NCBI RefSeq assembly: GCF_964340395.1
Contig: NC_135552.1
Span: 20,023,181 to 20,087,180 of the forward strand
Direction: 5' to 3'
From: Glandiceps talaboti
Taxonomy: Eukaryota > Hemichordata > Enteropneusta > Spengelidae
DNA: 64,000 nucleotides
Part shown: positions 41,401 through 54,189 of the stretch, piece by piece
How positions within the stretch are numbered: position 1 is the first letter of the stretch
Layout of the letters: each line of letters opens with the position of its first letter
The notes under the pieces: model-generated
Seen by the model: the letters and a program-made list of their open reading frames with translations, nothing else
What the model was told of the DNA's origin: nothing
Database searches by the model: none
Made by a program: the position numbers and the translations under genes

Positions 41401-44400
41401 CTACATGTAACTTTTTTTATAGTGACTGATTGGTTTTGACAAGCAGAAACAAACTAAAATTACTACAGACTGAACTATTATTTCATGATTTACCAGCTAG
41501 AAATTTTGCAGTTCCAAATACATGTGGTGAGCACAGTATGTGTGCTCTTTAATGAAAGACACATTGGTTATAGGTTAAAATAATGAAAATTAGGTGTTCT
41601 AGTGAATTACTACTATACAGTATATGAGATAAGGTGAATGCCAAATTTTGGTGAGTTATAAGAGATTGATGTGTGTTAAAGTCTAGAGGCATGTCAAATT
41701 GGCTTAAAGGTCATGCTATTAATGAGCTGTCAAAGAAAACGACATCATATGAAATTAATTTTAACATATCAAATTGTTGTGTCTGTCGTATCGAGCATAT
41801 TGAAACTAACGTGACTGCCTTGGTCAGTCATGACTTTCAAGTTACTATCATCATGATTCTGTTGTCAGATTGCATTAGAAGCAGACATGAAATTTGTGCC
41901 AGAATTTTTAGAAGAGGGGCACATAGCTTTGGATGATATACAATTCATAAATTGTGAGTATGAAGAAGTGCCATCTAGTTGTGACGAGGACCAGACATGT
42001 AGTAGTGGCCATTGCTATACTGACTCAGAGACATGTGATCTACAACCTGACTGCTGTTTTGATCGTACTGATGAAAGTGAACCATCATGCGGTAGGTGCA
42101 AAAGTCTTATTACCTTAAATAGAATTGTAGGTGCGTTTATATAGAAATCATGTGAGAGCTTGGTCAAGACAGAATCTAATGTTTATTTGCATAGTCTGAT
42201 GTTCATTTGCATAAACTAGGCCATTGGCCTTTTGTTTTGTTACAAGTCTAGACCTCAGAAACTTTACAGGTTCAAAGGTCGATTTAATAAAGTTATGTAA
42301 TTTTGTACACAACACAACACAGTATGACATACTTAAAAAATTATACAAATACAAAAAAAATATTTACTATACACTGTTATTTTCCTTGTGGCTTATTTGG
42401 CAAGGCTAATGATTTCCAATCTGTTGCTTGTTTTCATAAGTTTTATGAAATAACAAGTTTATATTTATAAAAGTACACTACACAAAAGATACACACCAAA
42501 TACAAGGGGAGGTTATTTTAGCATGTAGTATTCCATGTACGAATGTGATAAATGATAAATTGATTTTATTTTTATAATTATTTTTTTGTTTGGACAGCTG
42601 GTCATGAAATATGCAACTTTGAGGATGAGAGCTATAATGGTGGTTGGTGTACATGGGAACAGATGACAAGAGATAATTTTGATTGGACTAGACAAAATGG
42701 CGCATCATCAGACTTGAACACTGGCCCATCATATGACCACACAACATTCAGTGATTTGGGTAGGCTCAAGCTATATGAATATGATATTCAGTGAGCTAGG
42801 TAGGCTCAATCTATATGAACATGATATTCAGTGAGCTAGGTAGGCTAAATATATATGACCATGATATGCAGTGAGCTAGGCTCAATCTATACGAACATGA
42901 TATTCAGTGAGCTAGGTAGGCTCAATCTATATGAACATGGTATTCAGTGAGCTAGGTAGGCTCAATCTATATGAACATGGTATTCAGTGATTTGGGTAGG
43001 CTCAATCTATATGAACATGATATTCAGTGAGCTAGGTAGGCTCAATCTATATGAACATGGTATTCAGTGAGCTAAGTAGGCTCAATCTATATGAACATGG
43101 TATTCAGTGAGCTAGGTAGGCTCAATCTATATGAACATGATATTCAGTAAGCTAGGTAAGGCCAGGCCGCCTAACAAAAAAAAATGTGTGGTTCAGGTTA
43201 GCCGACCCCACCTAGTTTTTCATGCCAACCCTAAACTTTTTTTAGTTTGAGAGAAAAAAGAATAAAATCGCAAAAATGTGAAGTCTAGCCAGAAATAGTA
43301 AATGCTGAAACTGACATCAACTAAAAAAGACAATGTAAAACTGTTCTTCCAATCTGTAATGGCTGTACATCTGATGGGAAGAAACCAATAACACAGAGAC
43401 CATATGGAAAACAACGGAAAACTACCTGAACTAGACACTATCACATGAAAAATAAAATATTATGGAATAAAATAAAAAATCTACTTACACCATCTAGTCT
43501 AAAATGGAGTGTAATCGGAACCACACAATAATTTTTATTAGGCCTAAGCTAAATCTATATTGGTACACACAACATTCAGTGAGCTAGGTAGCTAATATTT
43601 TCCACACACTTTCTAAAGATAGCCAAACCTTTGATGAACCTATGCAAGCAAACTACCCACAGTATTCATTTGATTTGACCATTAATCTTGACTTGTTTTA
43701 CAGGTTACTATATCTTCATAGACACGTCTGATTTCTTCCTAACTGGTAGCAAAGCTCAGATTGCTAGTCATCCACTAGAACCTGTAGATGGTACAGCAGG
43801 ATGTTATGTAAGCTATATATGACAGCTTTACTTCAGTCTCTGTTATTTTCATACACTGCATTCAATTTGTATACAGTACCTGTAGAAAGACAATCCTTTT
43901 TCTAATCTACAGTCAAGTACAGACATTTTTTCAAAGTAGTGCCATTTAGTATCAATAATTATACAAAGTGTCCAGCTAGTGATAAAACTTGTCTATCTAC
44001 AATTTGCCATCTTATCACAATCTTTTCAAACTACAGTACCCATCTTACTTACTGCAGTTTTTCACCTATTTGTACAACTCCATACATTGTTTGCATATAG
44101 GGGCGGTGAATTTACTTCTTCATTGATGATCCTGTGTATTGTGTAGATTCAAATTTCATGACATTACATCACGTGAGGGCATTGTCGTTATAATTGTTCA
44201 TCACATTCTATAACATTCATCCTCACTTGAGGGCGCTGTTTGTCTGATTTTCATGTTTCATGACATTACATGACTTGAGGGCGCTGTTTGCCTGATTGAT
44301 TATCATGTTTCATGACAGCAATTAACTTGAGGAACTGTTTGTCTGATTGACTCATGTTTCATGACAGCAAATAACTTGAGGGCACTGTTTGAATGATTGA

Positions 44401-47400
44401 TTGTGTCACACACCATTACATTACATCCCTTGAGAGTGCTGTTTCAATTATTGATGTTTCAATATACTTTGTACACAGATAAGATTCTACTACCATATAT
44501 ACGGTTTGACAATTGGTGAACTCAATGTGTATACATGGACAGAACGAGAAGGTGCTTTGACTTTGTTGTGGACCCGGAGTGGTAATCAGGGCGACAGATG
44601 GCATCGGCATGAAGTACATTTAAGTTCCACACTTCCATTTGAGGTAAGTTCAGATATTGCCATGTAATGACCAAATCATCATTAACAACAAATATTTTCA
44701 TTATTACTTGAAGAGAATATCTTTACAAAATGACATTCATCATATATTTCAAATGAATTTAAAGTAACTGAGTGTGTACATTTTACTTTAGAAATGCAGT
44801 TAATGAAAGCACTCATGAAAATAAAACATAGAAAAAAAAGGGAAAATTTTTACTGTCAACTGATTGCATTACACCACACCACATCATTGCTTTGATATTG
44901 TACCAGTATATGGTAGGAGTCACCTCGTCTTATAACTTATCACTGAATACTAAGCCCCTAGTCAGCATAGTCAAGAGAAGGATATATGAATGGCTCACAT
45001 ATGGTAGCCTGACAACTTCAGGAAACTATAGTGTACAATTCATTCAAGTCGAAAGTAAGCACATGGTTAAATCATGTCTATGAAAGGAAGAGTTTCCAGT
45101 CATATTAAAGAAGTGTATACTATGTGTTGAACAAAGACAAAAGACAACAGATACATGGATGCTATAATTATATACATTATATGGGTTATTGGTTGCACAT
45201 ATTATGCATTTGTCGTCTCTGAATAGGTTGTTATTGAAGCTGTTGAGGGTGAACTTGTATTTGGAGACATAGCCATTGATGACATTACATTTACCCCTTC
45301 CTGTATACCATATGATGGAGAGCTTCCAATTGCACCAACCAGTGAACCTCGTTCAAGTATGTGTCAACCAATCAATGTTAATTCAATTTCTCAACACTAT
45401 GAGTCCTGTCTACTCATGTTAGAGCAGAATAGATGAAATTGTTAATTGTATTCAAGGCTATGATATGAATATGTCGCAGTATTTCTGACAATTGTCAAAA
45501 TTGATGGTTAGAAGTTTTAGAAGTAACTTGTGGTCATACGAATACAGCTTGAAAAATGTGATGTCACCCAAAACAAAAAATTATGAAAAATTCTTTTTTG
45601 CTCTCTGTTAAAAAAGTGTGAATTTTGTCACTGCAGATTTAATAGTTTTACTGTTGGTCTCATGAAGAAGGCAAGTCAGTGAAGTAATGCTGTAAATGTT
45701 ATATTTTTCATACAGCAGGAGATACCAGTTGTATACCTATTCTGTGAATGTTATATTTTTCCCACACAGCAAGAGATACCAGTTGTTTACCTATTCCCGG
45801 CATTCCTCTCTATCAGTGTCGGGATGGTACATGTATTCCAGAGAGTTACGTCTGTGATTTCAAATTCCAGTGTCCAGATGGATCAGATGAAGAAACTTGT
45901 CGTAAGTTGACTTTCAAGTTGTTCTTTTTTCATCTAGGGGGGGACAAGATGGTCAAGGTAGAAAAATACATTTACTATACTCAGATTTTTTATATGATGT
46001 AGACTGATTTTTGGTAAGTGTGATTATTCAGATTAAATGATTTTATGGAAATGTATTATTATTTGGTATAGAAAAAAATTAATGTGATGTCAAATATGAT
46101 TATTAAGTTATTTTGCATCTGATATGTTTGGGTATTTTTTAAACTATTTAAAATGTGCTAAGGAATTAGTTGTAATTACAGAATAATACACTTTTAAATT
46201 AGTCTTGTATATATTAACATAGTAAGGGCCTTGGAAATAAATGTGTTCAAGAAAACTCAATCCCATTCTCAGTTCAAATCAAGGACAAAGTTGACAGCAT
46301 ATGTAGACTATTTGCAGTGGTGTGCATGTGTTTTTATTTTTTAAAAGCTAAATATTAAATTATACCTACAGCTCCTATGTGTGATTTTGAGACCAATGAC
46401 TGTGGTTGGAAGGAACAACGGGTTGATAACTATGACTGGGTGCGGTCCAACTACAACGGAGCTAGACCTGGTAGTAATGCACCAGAGTTTGACCACACTA
46501 TAGGGGATACCACAGGTAAGGTCCAGTTCCAATGGTGCTAGACTTGGTAGCAATGCACACTGTCCAGAGTTTGACCACTCTATAGGTGATACCACAGGTA
46601 TCATACTACCATTTCAAGATCTCAATGTCGGTTAGACTGAAATATTCATCAATGTTGGCAAGCTTACTAACCATTATTTTTTAATGAATGAATGGCATGT
46701 ACACATTGACTAGTCTTTCAGTCTATGTTACTAACAACGCAGACTAAGCATACCAAGTTAAAATTTTACTTTGTACATGTACATGGAATGTAATACCAAT
46801 CAAGGACATATGCAATGTATAATTTAATGTGATAATATTCTCATTAATACAGTCATAAAAAACATTAAGCGAAGTAATAATAAAACAAGCCAAAACTGAT
46901 GATTCTTTGCTTTCTTTGTATACCTAGGTTACTACATGTACATTGATTTGAATGGTGCAGAGACAGGAAACCAACTAGCTGAAATGAAGAGTGCCCAGTA
47001 TGGACAAACTGCTAATAACTGTACACTTGAATTCTGGTACTACTTCGACGGTTCATTCACTGGATTTATGACTTTGCATATGATAGATGAGGATGGCAGA
47101 GAAACAGAGATGTGGAGAATCAACTTTGGACGTGGACCTCTGTGGATTTGGGATATTGTGGGATTTCATCGACGAACATCAACATTTGAGGTAAACAAAC
47201 AAACAAACAAACAAACAAACAAGCAAGTTTGTTATTGAATAAAGGCAGTGAAGTGATGGTAGATTTACTATGATTCTTACATTTTGAATAATTCCTGTGT
47301 TTCTATGGAAGTAAATAAGTCAGTAACTGTCCATAATGATATGTTGTTTGTCTGATAGCTACTCCTTGAGTAGTGTAACTGTGTTCATTTATTTGTCATT

Positions 47401-50400
47401 TCTGATGATTGCTGCTGTTTGTACTGTAACTGTGTGTTCATTTGTCATTTGGGAGATAGCTACTGTTTGTAGTGTAACTGTGTGTTCATTTGTCATATTT
47501 GTGAGATAGCTACTGTTTGTATTGTAAATGTGTTCATTTATTTGTCAATTGTAAGATAGCTACTGTTTGTACTGTAACTATGTGTTCAAACAGTTGTCAT
47601 TTGTGAGATAGCTACTCTTTGGAAAAATAAAAGTGATGCAAGAAAAAATCTATATTTATCAGTTATATTGTGTACCAAGAAAAAACATTGTGCTAGTACA
47701 TGAAGTTGTATATAATAATGGTTGAATGTGTATATACTTATTTTCAGTTGATATTTACAAAGAATGATACACTTGGTACAACTGCTATGATCGCTGTTGA
47801 TGACTTTGAATTCAAGAACTGCGGATTACCCGATCCCTCTCCAAGTTGTGATACATTTTCTGGTAATTACTACTGGTGTCCTGAAGATGGCTTAAATAAT
47901 GGTGCCTGTATTACCAGTAACTTACTTTGTGATATAAATGATGATTGTGGTGATAATGCTGATGAAGACCAAGTCGATTGCTGTAAGTACCTACAACTTA
48001 CTAAACCCAAGTAAAGCATTTTTCACTGTGTGCCACATCCATTGATAGTGTTCATATCAAACATGTCAATTGGGAAATAAGACCATATCTCTAGTAACTT
48101 ACTTTGTGATAATGATTTTCAAATGAAAATTCATCTGTGTTAGTAAATCATAGTGTCGAATTAAACTTTTGTTCTAAAGACAAACTTGGAAGTTGTACCT
48201 TTAATTTTCAACTGCACACTTCAGTCTTTGTCAACAAATTGACCCACTATTCAGAATATGTGTCTCATTAAAAGGCCTGTTTTTCCTCACCAGCTGCTTA
48301 CATACAGTGTGATTTTGAGACCAACATGTGTGGCTGGGTTCAGGGAACTGTAACAGACACACTAGACTGGACAAGAGATGCAGGCGGAACTCTTATGCCA
48401 TACACTGGACCTTCCTTTGATCATACTACAGGAAGTAGTGAAGGTAAAGTCACACTTGTCCCAGAAGAAGATATATTTTGTTAATTTCTGCTATAACAAT
48501 TTTATTGAACATTTGATTGCAATTAATATGAACTGGGGATGACATTTAACTTGTGCAGTGACATTTTGTGTTTCACTGTCACTTTATTTTGTTTTACAAT
48601 ACAATCTTAAACAGTCAAAAATTAATATACAATCATTTTGACTTAAGCATATCAATGTTTATTCACATTTTCACATTTTCAGGATATTTCCTTTTCCTTG
48701 ACACTGGTCCCTTACCAAGCTATCATGAAAGAGCTGAACTTATATACAGTTCTGTATTGAGACAAACAACTGATGGAAAGTGCAAGGTAAGATTGTCAAA
48801 GGAGTAGAGTACTGTTATAGACTGTAGTATTTATAGACCGACTGACTAGTACTTATAGACTGTAGTACTTATGGACTGTTATAGACTTGTGTTGTAGACT
48901 CATATACACATGTAGTATTGAAATGACACCAACAACAAACAGATGGAAAGTACAAGTTATGCCTATCAAGGGATTGTTAGTGTTGCCAGACTAAGCAACT
49001 AAAATGTTCAAATTTGACCATCTCCATTCTTAGAGACATGTCTTTCTTAAAATAATTATGTTTGGAAACTTTATTTTTGAATGAGCCATTCCTACAGCTT
49101 TATGAATTGTGAACTAAAAGTAAAATAACGAAATTAATTTGTACATGTTTTCCTCCAGATTCGCTTCTTCTTTCATATGTATGGTGCTAGCATAGATCGG
49201 CTGGCTGTAATTCAGCGTTACTATAGAGATACCCGTCAAGGTGATGAAGTTGTGTGGACATGGTATGGCAATAGAGGAGACTTCTGGGATAGGGCAGAGA
49301 TTACTCTTACTTCAACACACAACTTCCAGGTAAGGACAAGGGTTCAGAATTATAAACACTTATTCATCCTAGTAGGGGTTACCTGTAGTTCAACACAGAA
49401 CTTGACAGTAACTGTGCATCAGTAAATCTTTTCAGATTTGTGTGAGGTCTGATCCAAATTCTGAATCAATAATGTTCAACCCATAAAATGAAGTGATTAT
49501 CAAGTGTTGTGAAGTACATCTAAATGTACTAATCTCATTAATAAAACTTCAACGCTGTCAAATTTACTTCAAAACTGTAATGTTTGATACTCTAGTGATA
49601 GGAAATACTTGAAATTGAATCCTCTTCCTTTCAATCATATGGTGCTGGGAGAAAGAGGACTGATAAATGACTTGACTTTACCTAATGAAGGGGGGGGGGG
49701 GTTATGGAGAAGCTAATGAAGGTTAATAATACATCTGGTAAGAGACAACTTTACAGAGTTTAAATCAATCACCTGTACATATGCATGTATTAGTGATGAT
49801 CACAAGTATGTTCAGCATGTGGAAGTCCAGATGAATCAAGTTTACTCTGTGGTAGCTGTATTAATTGATATGGACCATATGATTACTAGGTTGTAATAAA
49901 ACTTAAGAGAAATAATTTGTTTTAAAACAATTGTAACTATCATACATGTACGTGTCAGTTTAAACTATGATTATTATCAGTGATTAATTATTTGATAACT
50001 TTCTGTAGGTTGTTCTTGAAGGGCGTGTTGGTGACACATTCTTAGGAGATATTGGTTTAGATGATATTACATTTACACCAGAGTGTCACACTACATCAGG
50101 TTTGTTTAATCCTGCCATAGTTAACAACATGTTTTTATGCTTTTTTACACCACACCATGGCATAATTAGTCCCCGCCGGACAAAGTCCGGGACGGGGACT
50201 TATGGATTGGGTTCCGTCTGTCCGTCCGTCCATCCGTCCGTCCGTCCGAAGCTGTTTCTTGGAGATGCCTGGACTGATTTTTTTTAAACTTGGTACAGGG
50301 GCAACATTCAATGGCATACATATGCACGTCAATTTGTTTCATGATACGATCCAATATGGCCGCCTGGCAGCCATTTTGTTTGCGAATTTTCATGTCCAAA

Positions 50401-53400
50401 GCCATAACTCAGACATGCTTGAACAGATCTCATTCAAAGTTGGTATTAGGACAGTGTTCTATGACATACATGTGCATATCCATTTTCGTTGTGATACAAT
50501 CCAATATGGCTGCCTGGCAGCCATTTTGTTTGCAAATTTTCCATGTTCAAGGCCATAACTCAGACATGCTTAAACAGATCTCATTCAAAGTTGGTATTAG
50601 GACAGCGTTCTATGACATACATGTGCATATCCATTTTCGTCATGATACGATCCAATATGGCTGCCTGGCAGTCATTTTGTTTGTGAATTTTCCATGTCCA
50701 AAGCATAACTCAGACATGCGTAAACAGATTTCATTCAAAGTTGGCATTTGGACAGTGTTCTATGACATATATGTGCATATCCATTTTCGTCGTGATACGA
50801 TCCAATATGGCTGCCTGGCAGCCATTTTGTTTGTGAATTTTCTATGTCCAAAGCCATTACTAAGACATGCTTGAACAGATCTCATTCAAAGTTGGTATTA
50901 GGACAGCGTTCTATGACATACATGTGCATATCCATTTTCGTCATGATACGATCCAATATGGCTGCCTGGCAGCCATTTTGTTTGTGAATTTTCCATGTCC
51001 AAAGCCATAACTCAGACTCCATTTTCATCGTGATATGATCCCCCATACCCGACCAATCCTTTATTGTTATAGGCATATTCCATGTCCAACAAGCAGACAC
51101 AACATATCTAAGTCTGTTTGATTTAGGTTCACAAATGTTGTTGCGTGATCAGAGTAGTGATAATTCCTTAAAACCCAATTATAGCGGGGACTATGTCATT
51201 CTCAATGACTTGTTCTTTTCTAAATTCTTGTCAAATGAAGTAATTTTTAAAAAGTAATGTAACTTACCAGCTTCTTTATCTCAAATACTGAAACTATTGA
51301 TGAAATGTGATTTGACCAACTCAACTTCTTGTGCCAGTAACAGGTTTGAAGTTGTCTGCTTGTAATAATTTTAAAGTCTACTTAGGCAATGTACCATCTC
51401 CCCAGCCACCATCCCAACCCTGTCCAACTCTACACCCAGCAACTTGCGTAACCATTTTTGAATTCTGTTTATTACACAGGAAATCTACCACAACCCCCAC
51501 CCACCAACCCACCCCCTGTACAACCCAGTCCAACTCCGCATCCAGCTTGTAACAGCTTTGAATTCTACTGTGTTGCTGATAATCGTTGTATTCCATCCAT
51601 GGAGGTGTGTGACTTCAAAGAAGACTGTTTAGACGGAGCAGATGAAGCTGGTTGTGGTAAGTCTACCGTGTACACTGTTTAGATGGAGTAGGTGAGGCTG
51701 TCTGTGGTATGTCTACTGTTTGCACTGTTTAGATGGTGTGGATGAGGCTGGTTGTGGTATGTCTACTGTGTACACTGTTTAGATGGAGCAGATGAGGCTG
51801 TCTGTGGTATGTCTACTGTGTACACTGTTTAGATGGAGCAGATGAGGCTGGTTGTGGTATGTCTACTGTGTACACTGTGTAGATGGAGCAGATGAGGCTG
51901 GTTGTGGTAAGTTTACCGTGTGCACTGTTTAGATGGAGTAGATGAAGCTGGTTGTGGTAAGTTTACTTTTTGCACTTTAGATGGCACAGATGAGGCTGGT
52001 TGTGGCAAGTAGATGAAACAAAAATCAAAATTACAAAGAAGTTCTAATATTGATTCCAATAAATCTTAACACTGTTGATGTGACTCGTCAACAGTTGAAT
52101 CTGAGTGTGACTTTGAGAATGGTTTATGTAACTGGATCATTGTGGGGGCTTCAAGACGACGTAGAGAAGAAAGAACTGAGTTTGTGTGGCGACATGACCA
52201 AGCTAAAAATGCTAAAGATGATGACTATAGACCAAGAGAAGATCATACACTGGGCACAGGAGAAGGTAATCCAGAAAAGCAATCAATGCTATCTTTGAAT
52301 TATGTTTTTTGGCAAACACTGTGGAAACTTAACTTACAATCGTCTTGAAAGCTTTTAATATTCCATCCAGACTTTAAAATATTAGGATTATTTCTACTTT
52401 TGGTGAAGATGTCTTGTCAGTCTACCAGGTCCAAGTTAGTCTATTTCCTATACGACACTTTACGATTACTACCATTATGTCCACTCAAGTATAGGGAAAG
52501 TCCTTATTCTAACACAGAAATCTGTGCTACCCCATCCCATTGGGCGAAGGGCAAACAAGGCATGTCAGTAGTCCACCACAAATTGACATTCAGTTGCCAT
52601 TGGTTAGTTCCTTTAGACAATTAATTGCTCATTAACTGAACTCCACCTCTCCAGTCTGAAACTAAAATCATGGGGGATGCGATAACAGTCATCACGTTTA
52701 TATGAATGCAGTAGTGGGTAGCACAGATTTCTGTGTTAGAATTACGACTTTCCCTAAACATGAGTGGTGATGATCATAGTAATTGTAGTGCATCGTGTCG
52801 GAACTAGACTATGTCCAAGTCATTCAAATTGTGTTAATAAGCAATAAACCACCCTTGGGATAGTATACCAATGACATAATATAAGGCAAAATGATTTATG
52901 TACACACCTAAAAATTCTATGGCTGTGGAAATTCTCTTAATTTCCTCACTAGAGAAGATCGCAATATCTGCATTGGGTATGGATGCCTTAGTTTATGTTC
53001 TGTAGGTGGTCAACGGTATGAATTACATTAAGTTTGCATGTACACCAGGTCTTTCATAGGTTGTTATCTAATTTTCACCACTGTCCACTCTAGGTTGGTA
53101 TGTATACACAGACAACTCTCCGGGTATTATCAACGCCGTCACATTGTTAAAAACACCAAAGATTTCTCGTATGGGTACAAACTGCTATCTAGAGTTCTGG
53201 TATCACATGAATGGTGAGCAGTTAGGATCTCTACAAGTCAAACTACAGCAAACCAATGGAGCTGAAAAATCCATTTGGCATAAGAGCTCTCCTCAAGGAG
53301 ATGTGTGGAAGAAAGCCACCGTGTATGTAGGTGCTGGAGCAAATGAAGTGGTATGTACATGTATGGGAATCATTATATATTTCAATCAAGAAAATCAAAA

Positions 53401-54146
53401 AATTCAAGTGGATGTGCTGTAAACCTGGAAATTTTTGCTAAAAACTTAGTATCACTTATTTCACTGGAAAACAAAAACCTGAAAATAAGTAGTGACTATT
53501 AAAAATCCCTCTTTTTTACATTAAACAGTGTACCAGGCATAGTAATTCATAAAAATTAGTCTCTGAGAATGAGCTGAAGACTGTAAAACCGCAAAATTTT
53601 GTAGTAGCGAAAATAACTAGGTTTACAGTATTTAGGATTACAGGCATTATTTGAATTTAGCTTTCAACACAAATCTCCATCTAGAAAAACAAAAGAACAA
53701 ACAGATTGATCTCAGAATTTGTTAAAAGTAGTTTAGCTATATATTGAATTTAGTACTCAGAAGTCTAGATTTTGTTTTCGTTCTGAATAAATGTTACTGT
53801 TCTCACACAAAATACAACCTTGTTTTCTTTGTAAGGTATTGTTTGAGGCTAGACGAGGAATAACATTCCTTGGTGATTATACTGTAGATGACATTACCTT
53901 CCTCAATTGTGCTCCTCCAAGTAAGTTGTAGACTTTCATACTTCTTAACATATAATAGAACCCCATGATAACTCAGAGTGCTAGCGTGATGTACTCAGGG
54001 TAATTTGCATGATAAGTACTTGCTCTGTTCTCTGTGGCCAAACTTCATGAGCAAAGCATGTACTATGGTAAGTTACAATGCAATACAATACAATACAATG
54101 CAATGCAATGCAATGCAATGCAATGCAATGCATGGCAAGCATGAAA

Positions 54147-54189
<43 letters not shown>

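Noticed and set aside
42760-43157. CRISPR-like array of direct repeats
   Set aside because: Units are contiguous tandem copies without unique spacers, in an animal intron.
50290-50874. 194-codon open frame
   Set aside because: It runs through tandem 150-bp units of an interspersed repeat; the peptide is itself a repeat ([13 protein letters not shown]) and the second copy of the element has different frames.
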